NCBI RefSeq assembly: GCF_000513935.1
Contig: NZ_AZUY01000003.1
Span: forward strand, 62,324-126,323
DNA: 64,000 nt
Origin: Mesorhizobium sp. WSM3626
GTDB lineage: Bacteria; Pseudomonadota; Alphaproteobacteria; Rhizobiales; Rhizobiaceae
Reading direction: 5' to 3'
Both the position numbers and the translations under genes were made by a program. The notes below the pieces were generated by a model, which ran no database searches, had not been told where the DNA came from, and saw nothing but the letters and a program-made list of their open reading frames with translations. Position 1 is the first letter of the stretch, and every line of letters starts with the position of its first letter. Shown here piece after piece: positions 18,624 to 29,975 of the stretch.

Positions 18624-19718
18624 TCAAAGCCATTTCTTCCATTTGAAGAATGCAATCAGCCCGACAGCGACGGCAGCCATGAACAGCAGCGACAACGGAT
18701 ATCCGTAGTACGCCTTCAGCTCCGGCATGTTCCATGGCGAGCTCGCGGGGTCGAAATTCATGCCCCAGATGCCAACCAGGAAGGTGAGCGGCATGAAGAT
18801 GACCGAGACGATGGTGAGATAGGAGATGACGTCGTTGGTGCGGGCCTGGCTTAGCGACAGGTGCATTTCGATCAGGCCGGTCAGCATGTCGCGCTGGGTC
18901 TCGACCAGTTCGATCAGCCTGAGCGAATGGTCGAGCGTGTCGTTGAGGAAGACCTTGGTCTCGGCTCCAACATAGGCCACGTCGTTACGGATCAGGGTGG
19001 CCAGCGCATCGCGCATGGGCCACAGCACGCCTTTCAGGACGTTGGCATCGCGCCGCAATTCGTGCAACTGCCGCATCTGGTGCTTGTGCGTCGAATGCAA
19101 CATCTGGTCCTCGATGCTGTCGACAAGGTCGCCGGCAGCCTCGATCGGCGGAAAATAGCTGTCGACGATGGCGTCGATCAGCGCGTAGGCGAGATAGTCG
19201 GCGCCGCGCGTGCGCAACCGGTTGGGCGCCGAACTCTCGATGCGCTTGCGCACCGGATTGAACGGATCGCCCTCGCGTTCCTGGAAGGTGACGACGAAGT
19301 TCTCGCCCAGGAAGAGAGCGATCTGTTCGTAGCGATGCGACGTGACCTCGTCGATCATGCGCATGACGACGAAGGCGTGATCCTCGAAGAAGTCGACTTT
19401 CGGCCGCTGGCCGGTATTGACGACATCCTCCAGCGCCAGCGGATGCAGGCTGAAGATGCGGCCGATCTCCTCGATCAACTGGATGTTGGCGAGGCCGGTG
19501 CAGTCAAGCCAGATGACCGGCCATTTCCGGCAATTGGCCTCGACATCGTCGATGCTGGCATTGTCGATCGTCTTGAACTTCTGCGGCGAGATCAGGGTCA
19601 GCCGCAATTCGGAGCGCCGCGCCGCCGGATCGGCGATCAATGTGCCCGGCGAGGCGCCGACAGGCGGCCGCCTCGTCTTCACCGGCGCCCGTTTTTTCAC
19701 CACCTCGGCCTTCGCCAT
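18624..19718 (-). CDS. corA: CorA-family magnesium transporter
   Basis: A 364-residue CorA-type channel for magnesium or cobalt, with a large cytoplasmic N-terminal domain. Two C-terminal membrane helices (about 300-320 and 335-355) surround the diagnostic GMN motif in GIWGMNFDP. The protein ends in the basic tail FKWKKWL. The start ATG 19718 (MAKAEVVKKRAP) is preceded by GGGTGGTGG; the upstream extension to 19823 is not family-like. It appears to be a single-gene unit between rpsO and a toxin-antitoxin pair. Confidence 0.93.
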   Translation of the reverse strand: MAKAEVVKKRAPVKTRRPPVGASPGTLIADPAARRSELRLTLISPQKFKTIDNASIDDVEANCRKWPVIWLDCTGLANIQLIEEIGRIFSLHPLALEDVVNTGQRPKVDFFEDHAFVVMRMIDEVTSHRYEQIALFLGENFVVTFQEREGDPFNPVRKRIESSAPNRLRTRGADYLAYALIDAIVDSYFPPIEAAGDLVDSIEDQMLHSTHKHQMRQLHELRRDANVLKGVLWPMRDALATLIRNDVAYVGAETKVFLNDTLDHSLRLIELVETQRDMLTGLIEMHLSLSQARTNDVISYLTIVSVIFMPLTFLVGIWGMNFDPASSPWNMPELKAYYGYPLSLLFMAAVAVGLIAFFKWKKWL

Positions 19719-19770
19719 GCCACCACCCGTCGAAACCTGCTTGTTGCCATAGATGCGTATGATCGAATGC

Positions 19771-20064
19771 CTATGATTGACCTGGCATGGACGATGGGTC
19801 TCGGGCACCATGACGTACGGCATGAACGATGATTTCTTCGTCAGCCGCTTCGTAGAAAATTAGATAGGGATAGGGGACGGTTGCGAGACGACGGATGGCC
19901 GGATCGTCCGTTCGTTTGCCAAGAAATGGCTGACCCGCAATCCGCTCCAACAAAAGCTTGATGCGTAGCCGGACACGATGGGCGCCTCGCGGCGAGTGAA
20001 CATTGATGTGGTCAATGATATTCTTCAGGTCAGCAAGGGCCGGACTGGTGAAGCGAACCTTCAC
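19771..20064 (-). CDS. RelE/ParE-family toxin
   Basis: A 97-residue RelE/ParE-fold protein: VRFTSPALADLKNIIDHI at the start, the central RRLATVPYPYLIFYEA strand pair and the ending EIIVHAVRHGARDP are all typical. Members inhibit gyrase (ParE) or cleave mRNA (RelE); the sequence does not decide which. The start is GTG 20064, overlapping the antitoxin stop as GTGA; a GTG at 20082 would overlap more and is less likely. It is the second gene of a two-gene module. Confidence 0.85.
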   Translation of the reverse strand: MKVRFTSPALADLKNIIDHINVHSPRGAHRVRLRIKLLLERIAGQPFLGKRTDDPAIRRLATVPYPYLIFYEAADEEIIVHAVRHGARDPSSMPGQS

Positions 20065-20288
20065 AGATCGTACTTGGCCCACATAGCACGCACCTCATCG
20101 TCGGTTGCAAATTCACCGCGTGCGGCAGCCGATCGCGATCTCGCAATAGCCGCACGCTCATCAGGCGTCAAAGGCACCGGCTCCGACTCCTCGGCAGCAA
20201 GCATAAGCATGGCGCGAGCAATCTCATCTTGCATGGCCGGAGAAAGGACCCTTGCCACGGCAACGGCTTTTTCAAGAAGGTCTGTCAT
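20061..20288 (-). CDS. Antitoxin of the RelE/ParE pair
   Basis: A 75-residue acidic protein, with an N-terminal helical part that could bind DNA or dimerise. The C-terminal segment LTPDERAAIARSRSAAARGEFATDDEVRAMWAK has a form common in antitoxins of ParE-like toxins. The start ATG 20288 is preferred over 20303. It is directly upstream of the toxin with a 4-base overlap, and an inverted repeat lies five bases before the start, consistent with autoregulation. Confidence 0.8.
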   Translation of the reverse strand: MTDLLEKAVAVARVLSPAMQDEIARAMLMLAAEESEPVPLTPDERAAIARSRSAAARGEFATDDEVRAMWAKYDL

Positions 20289-20293
20289 GATCG

Positions 20294-20309
20294 GATTATG
20301 CACTTAATC
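20294..20309. promoter_or_regulatory. Inverted repeat upstream of the antitoxin, candidate operator
   Basis: GATTA (20294-20298), six bases, TAATC (20305-20309). It ends five bases before the antitoxin start codon. TGCAC occurs twice nearby as a direct repeat (20299-20303 and 20310-20314). This position is usual for self-repression of toxin-antitoxin operons. Confidence 0.45.
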
Positions 20310-20404
20310 TGCACACAAGAAAAGTAGAACGAGCTTCGCGAACCGCCTTCACTATCCGCTGTTCCGCAAGCTCCGTGCCTATGCCGCCATGGAGAGCAGA
20401 CCGG

Positions 20405-21385
20405 TCACCCGGCAAAGACCCGCTTGGGCTTGAACATGCCTTGCTCGATGGCGCCGATGGCGACCAGCTTGCCACGTGACGTCGCGCAGGCCTCTTCCGC
20501 CTCCACCGGTGCGTCACGGCCACGGATGATGACCGGATTGCCGAGGCGGATTTTTGTCGCCGCGTCATCGCTGATGGCGATCTGCGGCAGACAGTCGAGC
20601 GCCGCTGACGTGTCGACGAGAAGCCCGTCGATGGCGCCGAAGTCGATCGGCACTTCCACCGCGTCAGCAGGATCTGCTTCCGGGTCCGATTTGTCCTCGC
20701 CTTGCGCGCCGAAGCGGGCGGCCTCGAGTTCGGCGATGGTGACGAAGTCCTCCGGCGTGAACGGCTCAACCTCGACCCGGCGCAGCTCGCTGATATGGCC
20801 GAAGCAGCCGAGGTCGCGGCCCATGTCGCGGGCCAGCGAACGCACATACGTGCCCTTGCCGCATTCGACTTCGAAAATCGTCCGGTCCGGCTTGTGCTCG
20901 ACAATATCGAGCCGGCCGATCTCGATCTCGCGCGCGGGTATGTCGACCGTCCCGCCTTCGCGGGCGAGGTCGTAGGCGCGCTCGCCCGCAATCTTGATGG
21001 CCGAGAATTGCGGCGGCGTCTGCATGATGACGCCGGTGTATTTCGGCAGCAGCGCCCGCACCTCGGCTTCCGCCGGACGCAGCTCGGAGCTCTTCGTCAC
21101 CGGCCCTTCAAGATCGTCGGTGGAACGCTCATCGCCCCAGGCAACGGTGAAACGATAGACCTTGGCGCCGTCCTGCACGTAGGGCACGGTCTTGGTGGCT
21201 TCGCCGAGCGCGATCGGCAGCATGCCGGAGGCAAGAGGGTCGAGCGTGCCGGCATGGCCGGCCTTTTCGGCCTGGAACAGCCATTTGATCTTGGACACGG
21301 CCTCGGTCGAGCCCATGCCGACCGGCTTGTCCAGGACCACCCAGCCGGAGACCGGCCGGCCCTTTTTCTTGCCGCGACGCGCCAT
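20405..21385 (-). CDS. truB: tRNA pseudouridine-55 synthase
   Basis: A 326-residue TruB, which makes the pseudouridine at position 55 of the T loop in tRNAs. The catalytic aspartate is in [15 protein letters not shown] (near residue 49). The family segments [13 protein letters not shown] and [15 protein letters not shown] are present. It has an acidic insertion ([13 protein letters not shown], near residue 235). The start ATG 21385 overlaps the rbfA stop by one base (TAATG), so the two are coupled. It is the last gene of the rimP-nusA-infB operon. Confidence 0.96.
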   Translation of the reverse strand: MARRGKKKGRPVSGWVVLDKPVGMGSTEAVSKIKWLFQAEKAGHAGTLDPLASGMLPIALGEATKTVPYVQDGAKVYRFTVAWGDERSTDDLEGPVTKSSELRPAEAEVRALLPKYTGVIMQTPPQFSAIKIAGERAYDLAREGGTVDIPAREIEIGRLDIVEHKPDRTIFEVECGKGTYVRSLARDMGRDLGCFGHISELRRVEVEPFTPEDFVTIAELEAARFGAQGEDKSDPEADPADAVEVPIDFGAIDGLLVDTSAALDCLPQIAISDDAATKIRLGNPVIIRGRDAPVEAEEACATSRGKLVAIGAIEQGMFKPKRVFAG

Positions 21386-21795
21386 TATTCTTCTTCCTTA
21401 TTGTCGTCGCTATCCAGATCGCGCGCCACTTCGGGGGATTTCAGCAGATCGTTGATCCTGGCGAAATTGTCGAAGGACGTATCCAGCCGGAAGCGGAATT
21501 CCGGCATGTACTTCATCTGCCTCAGCGCGCCGGAGACGCGGCCGCGCACGAACTTGGCATGCTTGTTCAGCGCCTCGATCACCGCGTCGGCGTCCTTGGC
21601 GCCGAGCGGAGAAACAAAGGCGGTGGCGATCTTGAGATCGGGCGACATGCGCACTTCGGAGACCGAAACAACCGAGTTTTCAATCAACGGGTCGATGATC
21701 TCGCCACGCTGCAAAGTTTCGGAGAGCGCATGGCGCACCTGCTCGCCGACGCGCAGCATGCGCTGGGATGGACTTGATGTCGTCGAACGGGGCAT
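21385..21795 (-). CDS. rbfA: Ribosome-binding factor A
   Basis: A 136-residue KH-like protein needed for late maturation of the 30S subunit and 16S rRNA 5' end. Typical segments are [35 protein letters not shown] and [13 protein letters not shown]. It carries an acidic C-terminal tail (DSDDNKEEE). The start ATG 21795 ([14 protein letters not shown]) is preferred to the longer frame to 21843. It lies between infB and truB, the standard order. Confidence 0.95.
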   Translation of the reverse strand: MPRSTTSSPSQRMLRVGEQVRHALSETLQRGEIIDPLIENSVVSVSEVRMSPDLKIATAFVSPLGAKDADAVIEALNKHAKFVRGRVSGALRQMKYMPEFRFRLDTSFDNFARINDLLKSPEVARDLDSDDNKEEE

Positions 21796-21920
21796 TTTTC
21801 TCAATCCTGAAAGCGTGAGGCGCGGGATGGGACCGTGCCGCATGTCTCAAACGGTCATTCTCAATAGCACTGAGGCGGCGGTCTTTCGACCACCGCCCGG
21901 TATCGACGAGCCACTCGAAC

Positions 21921-24497
21921 TCAGAGTGTGCGGGTCACCATCTCGACGCGGAAGCACTCGATGACGTCGCCGACGCGCATGTCCTCGTAGTTCTGGAAGG
22001 CCATACCGCACTCCTGGCCGCCAGGGACTTCCGAAACCTCGTCCTTGAAACGCTTCAGGGTCTTCAGCGTGCCTTCGTGGATGACGACGTTGTCGCGGAT
22101 CAGGCGTACGCCCGCGCCACGTTCGACCTTGCCTTCGGTGACACGGCAGCCGGCGATCTTGCCGACCTTGGTGATGTCGAAGATTTCGAGGATCTCGGCA
22201 TTGCCGATGAAGGTCTCGCGACGCTCCGGCGACAACAGGCCCGACAGAGCCGCTTTCACATCATCCACCAGGTTGTAGATGATCGAGTAGTAGCGGATCT
22301 CGATGCCCGCGGCCGCGGCCGCGGCACGCGCCTGCACATTGGCGCGCACGTTGAAGCCGATGATCGCCGCACCCGATGTTTCCGCCAGCGAGACGTCGCT
22401 TTCGGTGATGGCGCCGGCGCCGGAATGGACGATGCGCGCACGCACTTCATCGGTGCCGAGTTTGTCCAGGGCAGCATTGATCGCTTCGATCGAACCCTGC
22501 ACGTCGCCCTTGATGACCAGCGGGAATTCCTTCAACCCGCTCGTCTGCAGCTGCGACATCATCTGTTCGAGCGAGCCGCGCTGGCCGGCATGCCTGGCCA
22601 CCGCCTTCTCGCGCGCCAGACGCTGGCGATATTCGGTGATCTCGCGGGCACGGGCTTCGTTGTTGACCACGGCGAAGCGGTCGCCGGCCTGCGGGGTTCC
22701 CTGAAGGCCGAGCACCTCGACCGGCATTGCCGGCGGCGCTTCCTTGATCTGATCGCCGCGATCGTTGACCAGCGCGCGCACGCGACCCCATTCGTTGCCG
22801 GCGACAAGGATGTCGCCCGGCATCAAGGTGCCGGTCTGCACCAGCACGGTGGCGACGGGACCACGGCCCTTGTCGAGCTGCGCTTCGATGACGACACCCT
22901 CGGCGGTGCGGTCGGGGTTGGCCTTGAGGTCGAGGATTTCGGCCTGCAGCAGGATCGCTTCGAGCAACTTGTCGAGATTGGTGCCCTTGGTCGCCGACAC
23001 CTCGACGTCCAGCACTTCACCGCCCATCGATTCGACGAAGACTTCATGACGCAAGAGTTCCGAGCGCACTTTCTGCGGATCGGCATCATGCTTGTCGATC
23101 TTGTTGATCGCCACGATGATCGGAACGCCGGCAGCCTTGGCATGGCTGATCGATTCGATCGTCTGTGGCATGACGCTGTCGTCGGCCGCCACCACCAGGA
23201 TGGCGATGTCGGTGGCCTGGGCTCCACGGGCGCGCATCGCCGTGAATGCGGCGTGGCCGGGCGTGTCGATGAAGGTGATCTTCTGACCGTTCTTCTCGAC
23301 CTGATAGGCGCCGATATGCTGGGTGATGCCGCCGGCCTCGCCGGAAACGACATTGGCGTTGCGGATCGCATCGAGCAGCGACGTCTTGCCGTGGTCGACG
23401 TGGCCCATGATGGTGACGACCGGCGGACGCGACACGAGGTCTTCCGGACGATCGGCGATATTGAACAAGCCTTCCTCGATATCGGACTCGGCGACGCGGC
23501 GGACCGTGTGGCCGAATTCGGTGGCCACCAGCTCGGCCGTATCGGCGTCGATGACGTCGCCCGGCTTCAGAATCTGGCCCTGCTTCATGAAGTACTTGAC
23601 CAGGTCGACAGCACGCTCGGACATGCGCTGCGCCAATTCCTGGATGGTGATGGTTTCGGGCAGGATCACTTCGCGCATGACCTTCTCGCGCGGCTCATTG
23701 TGCATCGCGCGCTTGAATTTCTCCTGGCGGCGACGCATCGACGACAGCGAACGGGCCCGCGCATCCTCGTCGGACAACGCGGAATTCAGTGTCAGCTTGC
23801 CACGGCGGCGGTCTTCCTCGCTCTTGGTGGGTTTGGCCGGGCGTGCCACTTCGGGCGTGACCAGGCGGCGCACTGGTGCACCGGCGGTCGCCCGCTTCGG
23901 CTTGGCCCCTTCCTCCTCGTCGGCGGTCGCCAACTCAGCGGCTTGCGGTGCGCGGCGGCGTGCTTCTTCCTCGGCGCGACGGCGCGATTCGGCCTCGGTC
24001 TGCAACCGGGCCTCTTCCTCGGCCTGGCGGCGTGCGGAGTCCTCGCGTTCGCGCTTGCGGCGCTCCTCGTCCTCGGCGCGGCGCTTGGCCTCGTCGGCTG
24101 CGCGCTGACGGTCTTCGACCTCGCGGACCTTCGAGCCCTCGAGCGCCTTGCGGCGCGCTTCCATTTCGCTGCGCGACAGTTCGTTCAGCACCATGCCGCT
24201 GCGCTCGACCGGAGGCGGCGGCGGGGGCGGTGCCTTGGGCGCTTCCTGCACGACAGGTGCCGCCACGACTGCCGGCTTCGGCGTGAAGACGGGCGCAGGC
24301 GGAGCCGCAGCCGGCTCCGGCTTGTCGCCGGGCAGCGAGAACTTGCGCTTCTTGGTCTCGACCACGACCGACTTGGTACGGCCGTGCGAGAAGTTCTGGC
24401 GCACAGTGCCCTGTTCCATGCCGGGGCGCTTCAGCGTCAAGGTCTTCTTCGGTGTAACACTCAACGTCTTGTCGTCGCCCGATTTCGTATCGCTCAT
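21921..24497 (-). CDS. infB: Translation initiation factor IF-2
   Basis: An 858-residue GTPase that brings initiator tRNA to the small subunit. The long N-terminal region (to about 280) is low in complexity: a proline/alanine stretch, then arginine/glutamate-rich repeats probably forming a charged helix. The G domain begins near residue 355 with [14 protein letters not shown] (G1), [15 protein letters not shown] (G3) and NKIDK (G4), followed by the beta-barrel and C-terminal tRNA-binding domains. The start ATG 24497 overlaps the ylxR stop by four bases (ATGA). Internal starts for shorter forms, known in E. coli, were not assessed. Confidence 0.97.
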   Translation of the reverse strand: MSDTKSGDDKTLSVTPKKTLTLKRPGMEQGTVRQNFSHGRTKSVVVETKKRKFSLPGDKPEPAAAPPAPVFTPKPAVVAAPVVQEAPKAPPPPPPPVERSGMVLNELSRSEMEARRKALEGSKVREVEDRQRAADEAKRRAEDEERRKREREDSARRQAEEEARLQTEAESRRRAEEEARRRAPQAAELATADEEEGAKPKRATAGAPVRRLVTPEVARPAKPTKSEEDRRRGKLTLNSALSDEDARARSLSSMRRRQEKFKRAMHNEPREKVMREVILPETITIQELAQRMSERAVDLVKYFMKQGQILKPGDVIDADTAELVATEFGHTVRRVAESDIEEGLFNIADRPEDLVSRPPVVTIMGHVDHGKTSLLDAIRNANVVSGEAGGITQHIGAYQVEKNGQKITFIDTPGHAAFTAMRARGAQATDIAILVVAADDSVMPQTIESISHAKAAGVPIIVAINKIDKHDADPQKVRSELLRHEVFVESMGGEVLDVEVSATKGTNLDKLLEAILLQAEILDLKANPDRTAEGVVIEAQLDKGRGPVATVLVQTGTLMPGDILVAGNEWGRVRALVNDRGDQIKEAPPAMPVEVLGLQGTPQAGDRFAVVNNEARAREITEYRQRLAREKAVARHAGQRGSLEQMMSQLQTSGLKEFPLVIKGDVQGSIEAINAALDKLGTDEVRARIVHSGAGAITESDVSLAETSGAAIIGFNVRANVQARAAAAAAGIEIRYYSIIYNLVDDVKAALSGLLSPERRETFIGNAEILEIFDITKVGKIAGCRVTEGKVERGAGVRLIRDNVVIHEGTLKTLKRFKDEVSEVPGGQECGMAFQNYEDMRVGDVIECFRVEMVTRTL

Positions 24498-25144
24498 TCC
24501 ATATCCTCTGCGGCATCATCTTCGTCAGCAACGGCCGCAAGCATTGCAAGATCGTCCGGGGTTCCGCCCCGATATCGGTCGAGCGCAACCATGCGCTTCT
24601 GGACCGCCTTACCCGCGTCTCCCGCGAGGACGGCAGCATGTATCACATTTGTACCCCCCAATGCCAAGCTCAACTCGGCCTCGGAGAAAAGTTTGTAGGC
24701 AAGGATGGAAGGGCCGCCGATATGGACGGTCGCCCGCCGCGCCTGACTGATCTTGCGTACGCCATCGTCGGACGCTTCGGTGGCGTGGAGCACGAAAAGC
24801 GCCAGCCCACCGCGCACCGCGCTCTCGACTTTGGTAGCACCGAGCGAAATCGCGCCTGCCTTGCGGGCAAGACCCAGCATGCCCAGAGCGGATCTGGAGA
24901 GCAACCCGTCGACCATGCCACCGAGATCGGGCGGCACGACCACCTGTGCCTTAAAGGCGCGGGCAAAAAGGTTCTTGGCCGCTGCCTTCTCGATATGTAG
25001 GCGGTCGGCACTCACCCAGCAACCACGGCCGGGCAGATTTCTCTTGAGATCGGGAACGACGGCCGAATCCGGGCCGACGACGAACCGGATCAGTTCATCC
25101 GGTTCGGCCTGTTTTCGGGTGACGATGCAGGTGCGATCGTTCAT
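24494..25144 (-). CDS. YlxR (DUF448)/L7Ae-like RNA-binding protein
   Basis: A 216-residue fusion. The N-terminal YlxR domain (about 1-85) has the marks [19 protein letters not shown] and [12 protein letters not shown]. The second half (about 90-190) resembles the L7Ae/YlxQ RNA-binding fold, starting with [21 protein letters not shown]. In Bacillus these two are separate genes at the same place between nusA and infB; the fused form is usual in alphaproteobacteria. The role is unsettled, probably RNA binding in transcription or ribosome work. ATG 25144 is chosen; TTG 25153 is an alternative. It overlaps infB by four bases. Confidence 0.88.
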   Translation of the reverse strand: MNDRTCIVTRKQAEPDELIRFVVGPDSAVVPDLKRNLPGRGCWVSADRLHIEKAAAKNLFARAFKAQVVVPPDLGGMVDGLLSRSALGMLGLARKAGAISLGATKVESAVRGGLALFVLHATEASDDGVRKISQARRATVHIGGPSILAYKLFSEAELSLALGGTNVIHAAVLAGDAGKAVQKRMVALDRYRGGTPDDLAMLAAVADEDDAAEDME

Positions 25145-25182
25145 CTCGTCCAAGGGCGGGTTGTGTGCGATGCGGTTTCACC

Positions 25183-26778
25183 TCACGCACCAACGGCTTC
25201 GTCAGCCGTTTCTTCTTCGGCCGCGAGCTCGTCTTCGGTGATCCAGCCGGCCTTGAGGCGAGCGGCCAGAACCATCTGCTCGGCATCGGCGCGCGAAACG
25301 CCGTGATTGGCCAGCACGCCGGGATAGACCTTGGTCTCGCCGTCCTTGCGTTCCTTCCAGCCGGTGAGGTCGTCGGCGGCATAGCCGGCGAAATCCTCGA
25401 TCGTCTTCACGCCGTCCTCGCCGAGCGTCACCATCATGGCGGTGGTGACGCCGGGGATTTCGCGCAGATCATCCGAAACGCCCAGCGCCTTGCGCTTCTC
25501 GTCGTGCTCGGCCTCGATCTTCTCCAGATACTCGCGGGCGCGGGTCTGGATTTCAGAGGCGGTATCCTCATCGAAACCGTCGATCGAGGCGATCTCGCCG
25601 GCATCGACATAGGCGACTTCCTCGACGCTGGTGAAGCCTTCGGAAGCCAGCACCTGGCCGACCATCTCGTCGACATCGAGCGCTTCCATGAACAGCGCCG
25701 AGCGCTCGACGAATTCCTTCTGACGGCGCTCGGATTCCTCGGCCTCGGTCAGGATGTCGATGTCCCAGCCGGTGAGCTGCGAGGCAAGGCGCACGTTCTG
25801 GCCGCGGCGGCCGATGGCCAACGACAGCTGATCGTCGGGAACCACCACTTCGATGCGCTCCGCATCCTCGTCGAGCACGACCTTGGCGACTTCCGCCGGC
25901 TGCAGTGCATTGACGATGAAGGAGGCGGCCGAAGGCGACCACGGAATGATGTCGATCTTCTCGCCCTGCAATTCGCCGACGACGGCTTGGACGCGGCTGC
26001 CGCGCATACCGACGCAGGCGCCGACCGGGTCGATCGAGCTATCACGCGAGATGACGGCGATCTTGGCGCGAGAGCCCGGGTCGCGGGCGACCGACTTGAT
26101 CTCGATGATGCCGTCATAGATCTCCGGCACTTCCATGGTGAAGAGCTTGGCCATGAACTGCGGATGGGTGCGCGACAGGAATATCTGCGGGCCGCGCTGC
26201 TCGCGGCGCACGTCGTAGACATAGGCACGGACGCGGTCGCCGTACTTGTAGTTTTCGCGTGGGATCAGCTCGTCGCGGCGGATGATCGCCTCGCCGCGGC
26301 CGAGGTCGACGATGACGTTGCCGTACTCGACGCGCTTGACGGTGCCGTTGACGATCTCACCGATACGGTCCTTGTACTCATCATACTGGCGATCGCGCTC
26401 GGCCTCGCGCACCTTCTGCACGATGACCTGCTTGGCCGACTGGGCGGCGATACGGCCGAAATCCATCGGCGGCAGCTGTTCGGCGATGAAATCGCCGAGC
26501 TGGGCATCGGGATTACGCTCACGGGCCGAGGAAATGGCGATCTGGGTGGCGTAGTCGTCCACTTTCTCGACCACTTCCATCAGCCGCTGCAGCTTCATCT
26601 CGCCGGTGTTCGGGTTGATGTCGGCGCGGATGTTGGTCTCCTGGCCATAACGCGAGCGTGCCGCCTTCTGGATCGCATCGGCCATGGCGGCGATGACGAT
26701 CGACTTGTCGATGGACTTTTCACGCGCGACCGCATCGGCAATCTGCAGCAGTTCAAGTCTGTTGGCGCTTACAACCAT
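25183..26778 (-). CDS. nusA: Transcription termination/antitermination factor NusA
   Basis: A 531-residue NusA that binds RNA polymerase, promotes pausing and hairpin-dependent termination, and takes part in rRNA antitermination. An N-terminal polymerase-binding domain (about 1-125) and an S1 domain (about 130-200) are followed by two KH domains (about 230-340, with [20 protein letters not shown] and [21 protein letters not shown]). Two helical repeats form the C-terminal part, which ends in an acidic tail. The start ATG 26778 gives [20 protein letters not shown]. It follows rimP by 49 bases and is followed by ylxR. Confidence 0.97.
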   Translation of the reverse strand: MVVSANRLELLQIADAVAREKSIDKSIVIAAMADAIQKAARSRYGQETNIRADINPNTGEMKLQRLMEVVEKVDDYATQIAISSARERNPDAQLGDFIAEQLPPMDFGRIAAQSAKQVIVQKVREAERDRQYDEYKDRIGEIVNGTVKRVEYGNVIVDLGRGEAIIRRDELIPRENYKYGDRVRAYVYDVRREQRGPQIFLSRTHPQFMAKLFTMEVPEIYDGIIEIKSVARDPGSRAKIAVISRDSSIDPVGACVGMRGSRVQAVVGELQGEKIDIIPWSPSAASFIVNALQPAEVAKVVLDEDAERIEVVVPDDQLSLAIGRRGQNVRLASQLTGWDIDILTEAEESERRQKEFVERSALFMEALDVDEMVGQVLASEGFTSVEEVAYVDAGEIASIDGFDEDTASEIQTRAREYLEKIEAEHDEKRKALGVSDDLREIPGVTTAMMVTLGEDGVKTIEDFAGYAADDLTGWKERKDGETKVYPGVLANHGVSRADAEQMVLAARLKAGWITEDELAAEEETADEAVGA

Positions 26779-26827
26779 GTTCTTTCTCCCGAGCCTGTTC
26801 GCCGGACCTTTGCGCCCGGCAGCTCAA

Positions 26828-27475
26828 TCAAATTTCCTGTTCGTGTTCTTCCGTGGCGTCCGGTTCCGCACCCTCGGACACATCGTCGTCCGGTTCACCG
26901 CGGCGTCTCTTGGCTTCCTTGCGCGCCCTGTTGTCCTTCGACAACGCTTCGCGAATGAGGTCGTCGGTCAGGATCAGCCGGACATCGGCAATGGTGTCAT
27001 AGGGCACGCGCACCGACGGCTCCTCACCATAGGCCGCCTTGTCGCGCTCGATCAGCACGTCGTTCTCACCGGCCTCGGCGATCTTGCCCTTGAAACGCTT
27101 GCGGTCAGCGACGACGACCGATGTCTCCATCTTCACCAGATGACCGGTCCAGGTCACGAAATCCGATTTGCGCACCAAGGGCCGGTCGATGCCGGGCGAC
27201 GAAACTTCGAGATGATATGCCTTTTCGATCGGATCATCGACGTCGAGCGCCGGCGACACCGCGCGGCTGACCTCTTCGCAATCCTCGACGGTCATGGTGC
27301 CGTCCTCACGCTCGGCCATGATCTGCAGCGTCAGCCCGTTCTGGCCGGACAGATGCACGCGCACGAGGCGAAAACCGATGCCGCGCAGCACCGGCTGGAC
27401 GATCAGCGCAATGCGCGCATCGATGCCGCTTTCGCGGATGATGCGGTCGTCACCTTCGCTTGCCGTTGCAGTCAT
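26828..27475 (-). CDS. rimP: Ribosome maturation factor RimP
   Basis: A 215-residue RimP, which assists 30S assembly. The N-terminal domain carries [11 protein letters not shown] and [22 protein letters not shown], followed by [20 protein letters not shown]; the C-terminal domain is Sm-like. The tail of about 40 residues is charged and longer than in E. coli. The start ATG 27475 ([15 protein letters not shown]) is preferred, because the longer frame to 27676 runs through a candidate promoter and hairpin. First gene of the rimP-nusA-ylxR-infB-rbfA-truB operon. Confidence 0.93.
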   Translation of the reverse strand: MTATASEGDDRIIRESGIDARIALIVQPVLRGIGFRLVRVHLSGQNGLTLQIMAEREDGTMTVEDCEEVSRAVSPALDVDDPIEKAYHLEVSSPGIDRPLVRKSDFVTWTGHLVKMETSVVVADRKRFKGKIAEAGENDVLIERDKAAYGEEPSVRVPYDTIADVRLILTDDLIREALSKDNRARKEAKRRRGEPDDDVSEGAEPDATEEHEQEI

Positions 27476-27515
27476 CGATTGCCTGTTGTTCGTTTCGAAC
27501 CCATCGGCAGGTAAT

Positions 27516-27547
27516 AAAAAAGAGCGGGACCGGGTGGACCCACTCTT
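27516..27547 (-). terminator. Intrinsic terminator-like hairpin in the rimP-nusA leader
   Basis: The arms are 27539-27547 and 27520-27528 (AAGAGCGGG against CCCACTCTT on the plus strand, with one internal C/A mismatch that becomes a G-T pair on the minus strand). On the minus strand it runs into six T (27521-27516). It lies between a candidate promoter (27575-27603) and the rimP start (27475), an attenuator arrangement. It could otherwise be the terminator of the upstream trmB transcript. Confidence 0.65.
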
Positions 27548-27574
27548 CGTCATCCCGACCAAGAATTTGAGGTC

Positions 27575-27603
27575 GATATAAACGATCCGGGCTGGTGTTT
27601 CAA
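27575..27603 (-). promoter_or_regulatory. Candidate promoter of the rimP-nusA-infB operon
   Basis: On the minus strand: TTGAAA (27603-27598), 17 bases, TATATC (27580-27575). Transcription would start near 27568, giving a leader of about 93 bases that contains the hairpin at 27516-27547. Confidence 0.5.
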
Positions 27604-27626
27604 GTCCGCAGTGCCGGCCTGTCGTA

Positions 27627-27701
27627 AGCACATGAATTGTCCGGATCAGGTAGCACATGAGTTGTCCGGTTTTCATCCCCAGCCAATGGAGCTGGGGGAT
27701 G
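27627..27701. repeat. Direct repeat and hairpin between trmB and rimP
   Basis: AGCACATGAATTGTCCGG (27627-27644) recurs at 27652-27669 with one change, an offset of 25 bases. It is followed by a stem-loop: CATCCCCAGC (27674-27683) with GCTGGGGGATG (27691-27701), one bulged base. No transposase frame is present. Tandem repeats of this size occur at the ends of some insertion sequences, so this may be a relic. The remainder of the 27476-27831 gap shows no gene I can support. Confidence 0.55.
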
Positions 27702-27831
27702 GCACGGACAGCATGGCTACAGGGCCGGAGAATGCAGAAGTTCGGGATGTATTGAGCCGCTGGGATCGCGGCGATTTATCGATGATCCCGGCTCCCGGCA
27801 AGTTGCTGCGGCCGTTGCCGGTCGGGCGGGC

Positions 27832-28533
27832 TTACGTCCTGATGAAGGTAAGATAGGCCGGCCGGCGACCCTCGCGAATGGCCTTGGCCTCGTAGCGCGT
27901 GCCGGGCCAGCCCTCATAGGAGCGATGCCAGTCCGCCGCCTCATCCGCCTGCCATGCGAAGGCGCCATGCGCCCGGCAATGCAGCAAGGTCCAGTTCACA
28001 TAAGTGTCGATATCGGACGCGAAGCGGAATTTCGAGCCCGGCTTCAGGACGCGCGCGAAACGGTCGAGATTGACCGGGCTGACGAAACGCCGCTTCCAGT
28101 GCTTCTTCTTCGGCCAGGGATCGGGATAGAGAAGGTCGATGCCGTCGAGCGAGGCCGGCGGCAGCCAGTCAAGCAACTGGGTGGCGTCGTCGTCGTAGAC
28201 CCTGAGATTGGCCAGCGGCGCTGCCCGCACCGCCATCATCATCTTGGCCATGCCGTTGACGAACGGTTCTACGCCGATGAAGCCGATCGTCGGCGCCTCG
28301 GTCGCGCGGTGCAGAAGATGTTCACCGCCACCAAAGCCGATCTCGAGCCGAACCGCCGAAACCCCGGTTTTGAACAAGGTCCGCAATTCCGACGGCGCTT
28401 CAGCCGTCAGATCGAGCCGGTAGGCGCCGAGGCCGCTTTCCAGCGCCGCCGCCTGCTGCGGGCGAACGGGCTTGCCGCGCCGACGGCCGAAGAAGGCTTC
28501 GGTCGTACGGCTTGGCCTGTCTTGCTGGCTCAT
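27832..28533 (-). CDS. trmB: tRNA (guanine-46-N7)-methyltransferase
   Basis: A 233-residue TrmB that makes m7G46 in the variable loop of tRNAs. SAM binding is at [12 protein letters not shown] (near residue 65). The family signature [17 protein letters not shown] is near residue 135, and the ending [23 protein letters not shown] is typical. ATG 28533 ([15 protein letters not shown]) is preferred. The in-frame TTG at 28557 directly abuts the metK stop and would add eight residues. It follows metK at the end of the long tsaB-to-trmB run. Confidence 0.93.
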   Translation of the reverse strand: MSQQDRPSRTTEAFFGRRRGKPVRPQQAAALESGLGAYRLDLTAEAPSELRTLFKTGVSAVRLEIGFGGGEHLLHRATEAPTIGFIGVEPFVNGMAKMMMAVRAAPLANLRVYDDDATQLLDWLPPASLDGIDLLYPDPWPKKKHWKRRFVSPVNLDRFARVLKPGSKFRFASDIDTYVNWTLLHCRAHGAFAWQADEAADWHRSYEGWPGTRYEAKAIREGRRPAYLTFIRT

Positions 28534-28557
28534 CTGGTCGCGTGGGTGTCGTGGCAA

Positions 28558-29823
<1,266 letters not shown>

Positions 29824-29838
29824 GGGTGTCCCCTCTTG

Positions 29839-29862
29839 AAAAACGATCGGCAGGCTGCCGAT
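29839..29862 (-). terminator. Terminator-like hairpin directly before the metK ribosome binding site
   Basis: ATCGGCA (29846-29852) pairs with TGCCGAT (29856-29862) around GGC. On the minus strand the stem is followed by CG and then five T (29843-29839). The metK AAGAGGGG starts at 29837. A promoter cannot fit between this hairpin and metK. If it works, it is therefore an attenuator, or a phrR terminator that transcription must read through. A weak promoter TTGACG (29905-29900), N17, CTAACA (29882-29877) lies just upstream. Confidence 0.6.
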
Positions 29863-29951
29863 TTTGGCGCGCCACGTGTTAGCGGGGCGGAGCGCTGCTC
29901 GTCAAGCGTTGCCGCGGGTCTGGCCTGAATGTCGGAAGCGATATCTTGTGC

Positions 29952-29975
29952 CACCGGCGGTGCACGCCGCCGGTG
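29952..29975 (-). promoter_or_regulatory. Perfect 9-bp hairpin in the phrR-metK gap
   Basis: CACCGGCGG (29952-29960) pairs with CCGCCGGTG (29967-29975) across a 6-base loop, 17 bases after the phrR stop. No T run follows. It may protect the phrR 3' end or form part of a metK leader together with the hairpin at 29846-29862. Confidence 0.5.

Noticed and set aside
22077..24698. An 873-codon open frame on the plus strand opposite infB
   Set aside because: It is the mirror of infB in G+C-rich DNA, with long histidine/arginine/aspartate runs and no family-like motif. infB on the other strand is certain.
25165..26958. A 597-codon plus-strand frame opposite nusA
   Set aside because: It is a shadow of nusA; the sequence is low in complexity and overlaps the rimP-nusA join.
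27611..27856. An 81-codon plus-strand frame between rimP and trmB
   Set aside because: It spans a direct repeat and hairpin, has no ribosome binding site, and overlaps the end of trmB.
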